In this document: piece by piece, positions 35,020-45,400 of the stretch
How the letters are laid out: every line of letters starts with the position of its first letter
Position numbering within the stretch: the stretch's first letter is position 1
Assembly (NCBI RefSeq): GCF_003935375.1
Contig: NZ_RHQM01000009.1
Coordinates: 1-64,000 of the forward strand
Length of the DNA: 64,000 bases
Origin: Stutzerimonas xanthomarina
GTDB lineage: Bacteria > Pseudomonadota > Gammaproteobacteria > Pseudomonadales > Pseudomonadaceae
Direction: 5' to 3'
Position numbers and translations under genes: made by a program
The notes under the pieces: model-generated
The model's input: only the letters and a program-made list of their open reading frames with translations
What the model was told of the DNA's origin: nothing
The model's database searches: none

Positions 35020-35505
35020 TCAGTGGTGGTGGCCACCTTCGCCGTGGACGTGGCCGTGGGCAACTTCTTCTTCGCTGGCGTCACGCACGCTGACGACCTT
35101 GACGTCGAAGTTCAGGCGCTGGCCGGCCAGCGGGTGGTTGCCGTCGACGATCACGTCGTCGCCTTCCACGTCACGAATCGTGACGATCTGCATGCCGCCG
35201 TCCGGACCGGAAGCGTGGAACTGCATGCCCACTTCCAGCTCGTCGACGCCTTCGAACATGGCGCGATTGAGGGTAGCGACCAGCTCCGCGCTGTACTCGC
35301 CGTAAGCGTCCTGCGGCTCAATGGCGACCTGGATCTGGTCACCGCCCTGCTTGCCCTCGAGGGCCTTTTCCAGGCCCGGAATGATGTTGCCTGCGCCGTG
35401 CAGGTAGACCAGCGGCGCGCCGCCGGCCGAGCTGTCGATCACCTCACCGGCGTCGTTGGTGAGTGTGTAGTCGATGGAGACAGCCTTGTTAGCGGCAATC
35501 AGCAT
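35020..35505 (-). CDS. slyD: FKBP-type peptidyl-prolyl isomerase, SlyD-like
   Basis: A 161-residue prolyl isomerase/chaperone. The FKBP domain (VSIDYTLTNDAGEVIDSS, PLVYLHGAGNIIPGLEKALE) is interrupted by the insert-in-flap chaperone domain (EPQDAYGEYSAELVATL to about residue 130), and the tail ends in a His-rich metal-binding segment (VAHGHVHGEGGHHH). SlyD helps fold proteins and deliver nickel; the tail here is short compared with E. coli SlyD. ATG 35505 was chosen. The neighbours ackA-pta and glutathione peroxidase match the P. aeruginosa order. Confidence 0.92.
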   Translation of the reverse strand: MLIAANKAVSIDYTLTNDAGEVIDSSAGGAPLVYLHGAGNIIPGLEKALEGKQGGDQIQVAIEPQDAYGEYSAELVATLNRAMFEGVDELEVGMQFHASGPDGGMQIVTIRDVEGDDVIVDGNHPLAGQRLNFDVKVVSVRDASEEEVAHGHVHGEGGHHH

Positions 35506-35743
35506 GGGGCAGAACCTTTGCTTTAGAGAATGGATGTCGAAGTTTAACCATCCACCGCGCCGATTGCGAACCGACCTTGGATGAACGGGCCAATGCCGTT
35601 CGTCGCCCTCGCCCCGCATGTAGTGCCATTGAACATGGGACTACAACCTTTGGATGGCATCGCTTTCATGGCCGATGTGCAAGAATCGGCGGAAAGTATC
35701 TTTGGCACCCATATCAATAACATTAGAGAACCAAGGAGCACCG

Positions 35744-36931
35744 ATGTCGGCTCGTAACATCCTGGTGATTAACTGTGGCAGCTCGTCGATCAAGTTCGCC
35801 TTGGTCAACGAAGCGCAAGCGACCTTCCCGCTACAAGGCCTGGCCGAATGCATCGGCAGCCCGGAAGCCGTCATCCACTTCGAGAGCGCAGCCGGCAAGG
35901 AAAGCGTCAAGGTGCCGAATGCCGATCATCAGGCTGCTCTGGCCCAGATCCTGCCGCGCGTGGAAGACGCCGCTGGCGGCCATCTGGATGGCATCGGCCA
36001 CCGCGTGGTACACGGCGGCGAAAAGTTCTTTGCCTCCTCGCTGCTCACCGATGAAACCCTGGCCGGCATCGAAGCCAACATTCAGCTGGCGCCGCTGCAC
36101 AACCCGGCCAACTTGAGCGGCATCCATGCTGCCATCAACCTCTTCCCCGAGCTGCCGCAGGTTGGCGTGTTCGACACCGCTTTCCACCAGACCATGCCCG
36201 AGCACGCTTACCGCTATGCCGTGCCGGATGTGCTGTACAAGGATCATGGTGTACGCCGCTACGGCTTCCATGGCACCAGCCACCGCTACGTCAGCAAGCG
36301 CGCCGCCGAACTGGCCGGCGTACCGGTCGAGAACAGCAGCTGGCTGGTCGCTCACCTGGGCAACGGCTGCTCCACCTGCGCGGTAGTCAACGGTGAAAGC
36401 CGCGACACCAGCATGGGCCTGACGCCGCTCGAAGGCCTGGTGATGGGCACCCGCAGCGGTGACGTCGATCCGAGCCTGCACAACTTCCTGAGCAAGACGC
36501 TGGGCTGGGACCTGGCCAAGATCGACAACATGCTCAACAAGGAAAGCGGCCTGAAGGGCCTCTCCGGCCTGTCCAACGACATGCGCACCCTGGCCGATGC
36601 CCGCAACGCCGGTCATCCAGGCGCGGTGCTGGCCTTCGAAGTATTCTGCTACCGCCTGGCCAAGTCGCTGGCCGCCATGTCCTGCGCCCTGCCGCAGCTG
36701 GACGGCCTGGTGTTCACCGGTGGTATCGGCGAGAACTCCTCGGCAGTGCGCGAGCGGACACTGGAACACCTCAAGCTGTTCGGCTTCAAGCTCGACGCCG
36801 AAGCCAACGCCCGCTGCACCCGCGGCGTTGCCGGCGAAATCCAGGCTGAAGGCAGCCCGCGCGTCATGGTCGTCCCGACCAACGAGGAGCGCCAGATTGC
36901 CCTCGATACGCTGGCCCTGCTGGACGCCTGA
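35744..36931 (+). CDS. ackA: Acetate kinase
   Basis: Interconverts acetyl phosphate plus ADP and acetate plus ATP. The 395-residue product has the ASKHA motifs [47 protein letters not shown] and [20 protein letters not shown], and [17 protein letters not shown] near the end. AAGGAG precedes ATG 35744. It is followed by pta after about 165 bases containing a hairpin, forming the acetate overflow and anaerobic pyruvate fermentation module of pseudomonads. Confidence 0.96.
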   Translation: MSARNILVINCGSSSIKFALVNEAQATFPLQGLAECIGSPEAVIHFESAAGKESVKVPNADHQAALAQILPRVEDAAGGHLDGIGHRVVHGGEKFFASSLLTDETLAGIEANIQLAPLHNPANLSGIHAAINLFPELPQVGVFDTAFHQTMPEHAYRYAVPDVLYKDHGVRRYGFHGTSHRYVSKRAAELAGVPVENSSWLVAHLGNGCSTCAVVNGESRDTSMGLTPLEGLVMGTRSGDVDPSLHNFLSKTLGWDLAKIDNMLNKESGLKGLSGLSNDMRTLADARNAGHPGAVLAFEVFCYRLAKSLAAMSCALPQLDGLVFTGGIGENSSAVRERTLEHLKLFGFKLDAEANARCTRGVAGEIQAEGSPRVMVVPTNEERQIALDTLALLDA

Positions 36932-36957
36932 GCGCAGTAGGCATGTAGCGATTCCGA

Positions 36958-36984
36958 GACCCGACAGCCCCTGGCGGTCGGGTC
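36958..36984 (+). terminator. Weak hairpin between ackA and pta
   Basis: GACCCGAC (36958-36965) pairs perfectly with GTCGGGTC (36977-36984), followed only by TTT. It may attenuate rather than stop transcription from ackA into pta. Confidence 0.5.
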
Positions 36985-37095
36985 TTTGCACATCAGCGCC
37001 GCGGCAATCCGGCAGTTTCCGTCCCGAGGCAACTGCCCTAGCCTTGCCGGCGCCCAGCACCGTTACCCCGAGCACCCTGCCCTCAAGGAGATGCC

Positions 37096-39192
37096 ATGCA
37101 CACAATCTTTCTAGCCCCCACCGGTTTCGGCGGCGGCCTCAATTCCATCAGCCTCGGCCTGATTCGCGCCCTGGAAAACGCCGGGCTGAAGGTCGGTTTC
37201 TTCAAGCCGATCGCCCAGCCCTTTCCGGTCGATCAGGGCCGTGAGCGCTCCTGCATCCTGGTCGAGCGCACCCTTAACCTGACCTCGCCCGAGCCGCTGC
37301 CGCTGGAGCAGGTAGAGCGTCAGCTCGCCGATGGCGAGATCGACCTGCTGCTCGAAGATGTCATCAGCCGCTACCAGGAAGTCGCTGCCGGCAAGGACGT
37401 GGTCATCGTCGAAGGCATGGTGCCCACCCGCGAGTCCAACTACACCCAGCGCATCAACACCCAGCTGGCCAAGAGCCTGGACGCCGAGGTTATCCTGATC
37501 GGCGCCCAGGGCAGCGACAGCCTCAAGCGCCTGGCCGAACGCATCGAGATCCAGGCGCAGCTGTACGGCGGCGCGAAGGACCCCAAGGTGCTTGGTGTCA
37601 TCCTCAACAAGGTCAAGACCGAAGAAGGCCTGCCGGCTTTCGTCGACAGCCTCAAGCAGCACCTGCCGCTGCTGGGCAGCGCCGACTTCCAGCTGCTGGG
37701 CGCGATCCCCTTCTCCGAAGAGCTCAACGCACTGCGCACCCGAGACATCGCCGAGCTGCTCGGCGCTCAGGTACTGAACGCCGGTGAAGCCGACCAGCGT
37801 CGCGTCAACAAGATCGTGCTGTGCGCGCGCGCCGTTCCGAACACCGTACAGCTGCTGCGGTCCGGCGTGCTGGTAGTGACGCCAGGCGACCGCGACGACA
37901 TCATCCTGGCCGCCAGCCTGGCCTCGCTCAACGGCGAAAAACTCGCCGGCCTGCTGCTGTGCAGCGACTTCGCCCCGGACCCGCGCATTCTCGAGCTGTG
38001 CAAGGCCGCACTGGACGGCGGCCTGCCGGTGATGACCGTGGAAACCAACTCCTACGACACGGCGAACAACCTGTTCGGCCTGAACAAGGAAACCCCGTCG
38101 GACGACATCGAACGCGCCACACGGGTCACCGATTTCATCGCCAAGCACCTGCACCCCGAGTTCCTGCACACCCGCTACAGCGTGCCGCGCGGCGAGCTGC
38201 GCATGTCGCCGGCAGCCTTCCGCTACCAGCTGGTCAAGCGCGCGCAGGATGCCAACAAGCGCATCGTGCTGCCCGAAGGCAACGAGCCGCGCACCATCCG
38301 CGCCGCCGCCATCTGCCAGGAGCGTGGCATCGCCCGCTGCGTGCTGCTGGCCAAGCCGGAAGAAGTCCAGCAGGTCGCTCGCGAGCAAGGCATCACCCTG
38401 CCCGCCAGCCTGGAGATTCTCGATCCGGACAACATCGCCAACCGCTACGTCGAGCCGATGTGCGAAATGCGCAAGGCCAAGGGCCTGACCCCGGACGATG
38501 CCCGCGAGCAGCTGAAGGACACCGTGGTCCTCGGCACCATGATGCTGGCGCTGGATGAGGTGGACGGCCTGGTTTCCGGCGCCGTGCACACCACCGCCAA
38601 CACGATCCGCCCTGCCCTGCAGCTGATCAAGACCGCACCGGGCTACAGCCTGGTGTCCTCGGTGTTCTTCATGCTGCTGCCGGATCAGGTTCTGGTCTAC
38701 GGCGATTGCGCGGTCAACCCGAATCCGAGCGCCACCGAGCTGGCGGAGATCGCCCTGCAGAGCGCCGAGTCCGCCGTGGCCCTGGGCGTCAACCCGCGCG
38801 TGGCGATGATCAGCTATTCCACCGGCAGCTCTGGCAGCGGTGCAGAAGTCGAGAAGGTAGCCGAAGCCACCCGCATCGCCCAGGGTCGTGCGCCCGAGCT
38901 GCCGATCGACGGCCCGCTGCAGTACGACGCCGCCTCCGTGCTCAGCGTCGGCAAGCAGAAGGCCCCTAACAGCAAGGTCGCCGGCCAGGCCACGGTGTTC
39001 ATCTTCCCCGATCTGAACACCGGCAACACAACCTACAAAGCGGTTCAGCGCAACGCCAACTGCCTCAGCGTCGGCCCGATGCTGCAAGGCTTGGCCAAGC
39101 CGGTCAACGACCTGTCCCGCGGCGCCCTGGTGGATGACATCGTCTTCACCATCGCCCTGACCGCTCTGCAGGCTGCCAACCAGAAGGCCTGA
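37096..39192 (+). CDS. pta: Phosphate acetyltransferase, long form
   Basis: Converts acetyl-CoA and phosphate to acetyl phosphate. The 698-residue long form has an N-terminal P-loop BioD-like domain (IFLAPTGFGGGLNSISLG), a central DRTGG domain (about residues 215-330, with VVTPGDRDDIILAASLAS) and the C-terminal catalytic domain starting near AFRYQLVKRAQDANKRIVLP and including GLVSGAVHTTANTIRPALQL and MISYSTGSSGSGAEVEKV. AAGGAG precedes ATG 37096. With ackA it forms the acetate pathway. Confidence 0.96.
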   Translation: MHTIFLAPTGFGGGLNSISLGLIRALENAGLKVGFFKPIAQPFPVDQGRERSCILVERTLNLTSPEPLPLEQVERQLADGEIDLLLEDVISRYQEVAAGKDVVIVEGMVPTRESNYTQRINTQLAKSLDAEVILIGAQGSDSLKRLAERIEIQAQLYGGAKDPKVLGVILNKVKTEEGLPAFVDSLKQHLPLLGSADFQLLGAIPFSEELNALRTRDIAELLGAQVLNAGEADQRRVNKIVLCARAVPNTVQLLRSGVLVVTPGDRDDIILAASLASLNGEKLAGLLLCSDFAPDPRILELCKAALDGGLPVMTVETNSYDTANNLFGLNKETPSDDIERATRVTDFIAKHLHPEFLHTRYSVPRGELRMSPAAFRYQLVKRAQDANKRIVLPEGNEPRTIRAAAICQERGIARCVLLAKPEEVQQVAREQGITLPASLEILDPDNIANRYVEPMCEMRKAKGLTPDDAREQLKDTVVLGTMMLALDEVDGLVSGAVHTTANTIRPALQLIKTAPGYSLVSSVFFMLLPDQVLVYGDCAVNPNPSATELAEIALQSAESAVALGVNPRVAMISYSTGSSGSGAEVEKVAEATRIAQGRAPELPIDGPLQYDAASVLSVGKQKAPNSKVAGQATVFIFPDLNTGNTTYKAVQRNANCLSVGPMLQGLAKPVNDLSRGALVDDIVFTIALTALQAANQKA

Positions 39193-39323
39193 CGGCCGCT
39201 TCCGACTGGAGCCGCCTCGCCCTCCGGCAGGCGGCGCCAGTGCTTCACCCCTCTCGATAGTTGCAGTTCAGCGCGTAATCGCTACTCTTGGCGCCTCGAA
39301 TCAGCCGTATCGACGAGAACTTC

Positions 39324-40232
39324 ATGCTGAGCTTTCTCCCCGCTCCACTCCGCGGCACGCTCGCCGCCCTGCTGCTTGCGCTCAATACCCTGTTCTGGTG
39401 CTGGCCGCTGTTTGCGCTCTCGCTGCTCAAGCTGCTGTTTCCAATCCCTTCGATACAACGCAGCCTGCGCTTCGGCATGCACTGGATCGCCGAGTCCTGG
39501 ATCGCGATGAACAGCTTCTGGATGGATCTGGTTCGCCCGATCCGCTGGGACGTGCAGGGTCTGGATCAGGTTGACATGCATCACTCCTACCTGGTCACCA
39601 GCAACCACCAGAGCTGGGCGGACATCCTCGTGCTGCAGTACCAGCTCAACCGGCGCATGCCGTTCCTCAAGTTCTTTCTCAAGCAGGAGCTGATCTGGGT
39701 CCCGGTGATCGGCCTGTGCTGGTGGGCGCTGGAGTTTCCCTTCATGAAGCGCTTCAGCAAGGAGTATCTGGCCAAGTACCCGGAGAAGCGTGGCGAGGAC
39801 CTGGCGACCACACGCAAAGCCTGCGAGCGCTATCGGACCAATCCGGTGTCGGTGTTCAACTTCCTCGAAGGCACACGCTTCACCGAGGACAAGCACACCG
39901 AACAAGCCTCACCCTATCGCTATCTGCTCAAGCCAAGGGCTGGCGGCATCGCCTTCGTCATCGACGCCATGGGCGAGCAACTGACGGCGCTGATCAACAT
40001 CACCATCCATTACCCCGACGGTCGCCCGAGTTTCTGGGACCTGCTCGCCGGCAATATCCATCAGGTAATCGTGCGCCTCCAGGCACAGCCGATACCCGCC
40101 GAATTCCTCCGCCGCAACTACGACCAGGACGAGTCGTATCGGCTGGCATTCCAGCAGTGGGTCAACGGGCTCTGGAGTGAAAAGGATCTGCAACTGGAGC
40201 AACTGCACCAGCAGTTTCCGGTGCAGCCCTGA
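39324..40232 (+). CDS. PlsC-family acyltransferase (YihG-like)
   Basis: A 302-residue membrane acyltransferase. An N-terminal segment (LAALLLALNTLFWCWPLFAL) precedes TSNHQSWADILVLQ (HX4D catalytic motif, about residue 95) and NFLEGTRFTEDKH (the EGT acceptor motif). These resemble E. coli YihG/YihG-like lysophosphatidate acyltransferases that shape fatty-acid composition. ATG 39324 was chosen over the longer open frame. It follows pta by ~130 bases and converges with the regulator gene at 40242. Confidence 0.88.
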   Translation: MLSFLPAPLRGTLAALLLALNTLFWCWPLFALSLLKLLFPIPSIQRSLRFGMHWIAESWIAMNSFWMDLVRPIRWDVQGLDQVDMHHSYLVTSNHQSWADILVLQYQLNRRMPFLKFFLKQELIWVPVIGLCWWALEFPFMKRFSKEYLAKYPEKRGEDLATTRKACERYRTNPVSVFNFLEGTRFTEDKHTEQASPYRYLLKPRAGGIAFVIDAMGEQLTALINITIHYPDGRPSFWDLLAGNIHQVIVRLQAQPIPAEFLRRNYDQDESYRLAFQQWVNGLWSEKDLQLEQLHQQFPVQP

Positions 40233-40241
40233 CCAGCTCGC

Positions 40242-42365
40242 TCAGAGCGCGTCCCAGGCGACCTGAGTGGGAAAGGCCCGTGCCTGCTCGGCGCTCAATG
40301 CCGGTGAGACGAGAAAGCCCTGCATGACGTCGCAGCCGTTCTCCACCAGCCAGTCAAGCTGCGCCCGGGTTTCCACGCCCTCGGCCACCACTTCCAGGTT
40401 GAGGTTGCGGCCCAGATCAATGATGGTGCTGACCACCGCCGCATCGCGGGGGGAATCCAGCATGTTGGCGATGAAAAGCCGGTCGATCTTCAGCGTATCC
40501 AGCTCGAAGTGCCGCAGATAAGCCAGCGACGAATAACCGGTGCCGAAATCGTCGATGGCCACGCGCACGCCGAGCTTGCGCAATTGCCGTAGTTTTTCGC
40601 AGCTCTGCTCGAGATCCTGCATCAGCGTGCCTTCGGTGACCTCCAGCTCCAGTTGCGCAGGGTGGAGCTGATATTCATCCAGCAGACGGCGAAGCGAATC
40701 GAACAGCCCAGCCCGGCTGAACTGCACCGGGCTGACGTTCAGGCTGAGAATCAGATCGCTGCCGAATGACGGCAGCCACTGACAGTACTGATTCATGCCT
40801 TCGCGCAGCACCCAGTCGCCGACCCGCTCGATCAACCGGGTTTCTTCCAGCAATGGGATGAAGTTGCCCGGCTGGTTTTCCTCTGCATCACCCTGGGGCC
40901 AGCGCAATAAACCCTCGAACCCCCTCAGCTTACCGGTCGCCAGCATGATCTGCGGTTGGTACAGCAGCTCGAAGTCGTTGCGCTCGGTGGCGCTGCGCAG
41001 GTTTTCCTCCATCATCAGCCGCGCATGTGCCCGCTCGTTCATGTCGCTGGAGAAGAAGCGATACTGTCGGCGCCCGGCACGTTTGGCCTCGTACATCGCC
41101 ATGTCCGCCGAGCGCAGCAGCTGATCGACGCTGACCCCGCAGTCGGGGAAATGGGCGATGCCGATGCTGGCGCCAAGGGTCACCTCGGTGCCATCGATCC
41201 TGTGCCGTACCGAGATCAACTCGATCAGCTTCTCCGCTACCCGTGCGGCATCCTCCGGGTGGTCCAGTGAATCCAGCAGCGCCGTGAATTCGTCACCGCC
41301 CATGCGCGCGATGATGTCGTAGGGACGCATGCAGGTCTCCAGCAGGCGCGCCACCTTGCACAGAATTTCGTCGCCGGCATCATGGCCGAGCGAATCGTTG
41401 ATGCGCTTGAAGCCGTCCAGATCGATATAAAGGATGGCCATGCGCTTGCCGTTGCGATCGACCCGCGCCAGCGACGATTCCAGCGCCTGATGGAAGCCAC
41501 GCCGGTTCAGCAGCCCGGTCAGCGAGTCGGTGACCGCCTGGGTCTCCAGCTGAACGTGAAGGTTGCGCACCACCGACATGTCCAACGCGATGACCACCAT
41601 GGAGCGCTGCTGGCGCGGCAGCGGCGAGCTGGACAACGCGACGGGCAACGGCATACCAGTGGCGGTGTGCAGCTGCGCCTCGTGCAGACGATAGGTCGAG
41701 CCGCTGCGCCAGTAACGGTAGAAGTCCGACTCCTGCCAGTTGGCCGGCATCTCCGGGGCCGCCAGATGCGAGAGCAGCGGCGTGCCCTGCAGGTCCTCGA
41801 CGCGGGTGTGCAGCATGCCGGCGATCGCCGGATTGGCGAAGCTGATATAGCCGTCCTCGGCGACCACCAGAATGCCCTCGGCCGCGTTGCTCAGGACCGA
41901 GGCATTGAATGCACGGGCGCTGTCCAGTTGCTGTGTGAGCAGTTGCAGATCACGGCGGTTGTGTTCGTGGGCCAGCAAGGTGTTGATCTTGTGTTTGAGC
42001 ACCTGTGGATCAAACGGCTTGAGGATGAAGTCCACCGCACCGGTGGCGTAACCGCGCAGCACGGAGTCGCGGGTATGCGCGATGGCCGAAACGAAGATGA
42101 TCGGCGTGTAGCGGGTATGCGGGCTGCCACGCATCAGCCGGGCGACCTCGAAGCCATCCATGCCGGGCATCTGCACGTCCAGCAACACCAGCTCGACGTC
42201 CAGCTCCAGCAGTGCCCGCAGCGCAGCCTCGCCGGAGTTGACCGTGTGCACCTGCCAGTCACCATCGCCCAGCAAGGCTTCCATGGCCACCAGATTCGCC
42301 TCCCGGTCGTCCACCACCAGCAGCGTACGACTGCGTGGCTTGGCCTTGAGCTGCGTCTGCGTCAT
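40242..42365 (-). CDS. REC-PAS-GGDEF-EAL response regulator
   Basis: A 707-residue c-di-GMP regulator. The receiver domain (residues ~15-130) has LLVVDDREANLVAMEALL and the phospho-Asp in ELVLLDVQMPGMDGFEVARL. A PAS domain follows (~150-260), then GGDEF with an intact MGGDEFTALLD (about residue 352) and upstream RPYD inhibitory site. The EAL domain has EGLLRW in place of EALLRW, but the remaining catalytic residues (LNVSPVQF, ELEVTEGTL, DDFGTGYSSLAYL, EGVETRAQLDW) are present, so both synthesis and hydrolysis are possible. It is 126 bases downstream of the hybrid kinase, its likely partner. Confidence 0.92.
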   Translation of the reverse strand: MTQTQLKAKPRSRTLLVVDDREANLVAMEALLGDGDWQVHTVNSGEAALRALLELDVELVLLDVQMPGMDGFEVARLMRGSPHTRYTPIIFVSAIAHTRDSVLRGYATGAVDFILKPFDPQVLKHKINTLLAHEHNRRDLQLLTQQLDSARAFNASVLSNAAEGILVVAEDGYISFANPAIAGMLHTRVEDLQGTPLLSHLAAPEMPANWQESDFYRYWRSGSTYRLHEAQLHTATGMPLPVALSSSPLPRQQRSMVVIALDMSVVRNLHVQLETQAVTDSLTGLLNRRGFHQALESSLARVDRNGKRMAILYIDLDGFKRINDSLGHDAGDEILCKVARLLETCMRPYDIIARMGGDEFTALLDSLDHPEDAARVAEKLIELISVRHRIDGTEVTLGASIGIAHFPDCGVSVDQLLRSADMAMYEAKRAGRRQYRFFSSDMNERAHARLMMEENLRSATERNDFELLYQPQIMLATGKLRGFEGLLRWPQGDAEENQPGNFIPLLEETRLIERVGDWVLREGMNQYCQWLPSFGSDLILSLNVSPVQFSRAGLFDSLRRLLDEYQLHPAQLELEVTEGTLMQDLEQSCEKLRQLRKLGVRVAIDDFGTGYSSLAYLRHFELDTLKIDRLFIANMLDSPRDAAVVSTIIDLGRNLNLEVVAEGVETRAQLDWLVENGCDVMQGFLVSPALSAEQARAFPTQVAWDAL

Positions 42366-42491
42366 CGCCAACCTCCGAGCAATCCGTTGCCAAACTGCCG
42401 ACAACAAGCGTCCCACGGGGAATTCGCGCACCAGGTGTCATATTGTTCGATCAACGCATCACCACAGGCATGTTCAACACGCACGACTTGC

Positions 42492-45400
42492 TTACTCCTC
42501 TTCAGCCTCGGCCGCACCGCTCTCCAGACCCAGCCACTGCTGCAACAGTGCCGCCAGCGCCGTGGCCTCGACGGGTTTGAGCAGAACGTCGTCGGCACCA
42601 GCCGCCATGCAACGCTCGCGCTCACCCCCACCAGTCGTTGTCACCAGCGCAACTATGGGGGCCTGACAGTCATGCGCCTGCTTAAGCCGCTGCGCCAAAT
42701 CAGGACCTTCCGCCCCAGGCTGGCTCATGTCCAGCAGTACCAGATCGAAGGCATCCTCATCGAAACGCTCGACCGCTTCGTCGGCACTTGTGGCCGGGAC
42801 CACCAGCAGCCCGAGCTCATCGAGCTGGGCCGTCAGCGAATAGATCAGCCGTACATCCTCATCCACCAGCAGCACGCGCCGGCCCGACGCCGCCACCTGC
42901 AGCGAAGCCGCGGCGCTTGGCGACGACACCGTTGGCCCTCGGCGCACCAGTTCTCCCATACGTTTCACATCATCCTCCTTGGACAGTGCTGAAGCCGAAT
43001 AACGGCGCAAGTGTTGCAGGTCTGTATCCGACAGCTTTTCACGACTGTTCACCAATACCGTGACGCCGCGAAGCGAACGCAGGCGCTCCAGCGCATCCAG
43101 CAGATCCAGCCCGCTGCCGTCTGCCAGTTCCTGCTCGACCACCACCACGGTGAAATTCTGTTCGGCATACGCCAGCCGGGCCGCTTCGGCGCCCCCCGCT
43201 AGCGTGACGCTATAGCCGAGCCGCTCGAAGTACTCACGGATCAGTTCGCGGCGACGGGGATCGGTCTCCACCAGCAGCAGGCGCAGCGAATTCTGTTCGT
43301 GGCGCGCCAGTTCGATGAAGATGCGCTCGAGTTCGGCCTGCGCTACCGGCTTGACCAGATAGCGCGAACCATCGTCATGCCAGTCGTGAGGCTGCGGCAC
43401 GCAGGAAATGATCAGCACCGGCATGCCCTGATGACGCTCGTCGCCACGCAACTCCCGATGCACCTGCCAACCACTGATGTCCGGCAACAGGATGTCGAGG
43501 ATCACCGCGGCGAAGTGCTCCCGCCGCAGGGCCTCCAGCCCCTGCTGGCCGGTACTGCAGATCAGACTGGTGAAGCCGTGACTCTGTCCCACCTCGGCCA
43601 CCACGGATGCGAAATCGGCATCGTCCTCGATGATCAGCAGTCCGGGGCCACGCCCACGGCGCTGGGGTTGGCGCGGCAACAGCGCCTGCGCTGATGCGCC
43701 CGACGTCGACTCCACCGGCAATCGCACAGTGAAGGTGGCGCCGTTGCCGAGTTCGCTATCAACCGTGACGTGCCCCCCGAGCACCTCCACCAACTGGCGA
43801 GTGATCGCCAGGCCCAGACCGGTGCCGCCGTAGTGTCGGCTGATCGAACCATCGATCTGCTGGAACGCCTGGAAGATCCGCTCCTGCTGGTCCTTGGCGA
43901 TACCGATGCCGCTGTCACGCACCTGCAGCTGCAGGATTTGTCCGTCAACGTCCTCCGGCGGGTAGCTCACCAGCAGCTCCACCTGCCCCTGCTCGGTGAA
44001 CTTCAAGGCATTGGTCAGCAGGTTGCGCAGAATCTGCTGCAGCCTGGCCCGGTCGGAATTCAGCGCAGGCGGTACGTCGGCGTCGACCACCACCTTCAGC
44101 GCCAAGCCCTTCTGCTCGGCCATCGGCGTCAGCGAGGTTTCCAGTTCGGTCAGCAACTCACGCAGGTTCAGCGGCTCCAGCTTGAGTTGCATATGGCCGG
44201 ACTCGATCTTGGCGAGATCCAGCACATCGTTGATCAACTGCAGCAGCTCATGACCGGCACGATGAATGATGTCGGCATGCCGGACCTGCTTGTCGTTGAG
44301 GTTGCCCGAGCCGTTCTGACGCAGCTGATCGCTGAGGATGAGAATGCTGTTGAGCGGCGTGCGCAGCTCGTGGGACATATTGGCGAGGAACTCGGATTTG
44401 TAGCGATTGGCTACTGCCAGCTGGTCGGCCTGCTCGCGCAAGCGACGCTCGGCCGCCTTGCGGTGACTGATATCGATGATCACCGCCTGCACCAGCTGCT
44501 CGTCGCCACTGCGCAAGGGCGACAGGCCGATTTCCACAGGCAACGCGCTACCGTCGCGGTGGCGGCCGAACAGCTCGCGGTTGCCGCCCATGCGACGTGG
44601 TTCCGGATTTTCGGCATAACCCTGGCGCAGACCGCGATGCGCTTCACGCAGGGCTTCGGGCAATAGCAACTCCACCGGCTGCCCGACCAGCTCCTGGCGC
44701 TCATAGCCGAACAGCAGCTCGGTCTGGCGATTGACCATGACGATGTCGCCGCGGGTATCCACCAGCACGAAGGCATTGGGCGAGGCCTCGACGACATTAC
44801 GGAAGCGCTCCTCGTCGCGCTTGCGCGCCTGCAGATCGAGCAGATTCAGGACGTAATACAAGACATCGTCATGTCTGAAGCTGGTCAGGCTGACGGCAAC
44901 CGGGATCGCCTTGCCGTCCTCGCGCTGCGCCTGCAGTTCGAGCTGACTGGTTTCGCGCAGCTGCCCGAGCACCTGCTCGCCGAGCACGCCGGGCACGTAA
45001 CGACTCACACGCTCGCCGGCCAGCAGCTCCGTCGAGCTGCCGAACAGCTGCCCGGCGCTCTGGTTGGCCAGTTCGATGCGCCCACCGGCGTTGCATAGCA
45101 GGGTCGCCACGGGCAATTGTTCGATCAGCTGACGGAAGCGCGCCTCGCGCTCCTGCAATTGCAGGCTCAATACCTGACTGTTGCGCAGCGCACGTTCGCG
45201 CAGATACAAATAGCCGCCCACCAGCAACGAGAACAATGCCGCCGCCATAAGCGCCGCCGCGAGGCTGAAGGCCCGATTGTTGTCACGCAGCACCGCCTCG
45301 TATTCCGGCGTGCTGGCCACCTGCAGCTGCCAGCTGCGGCCGTACATGTAAATATTCCGAATGCGCTGGAACTTGGCGTCGGCGCTGACCGGCGCACGTC

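Noticed and set aside
35705..35725. Possible ANR/FNR site before ackA
   Set aside because: Only a half-site (ATCAA) is present; the second half TTGAT at the right spacing is missing.
37111..39087. Very long open frame antisense to pta
   Set aside because: It is a mirror of a high-GC coding gene, has no ribosome-binding site, and shows no recognisable domain.
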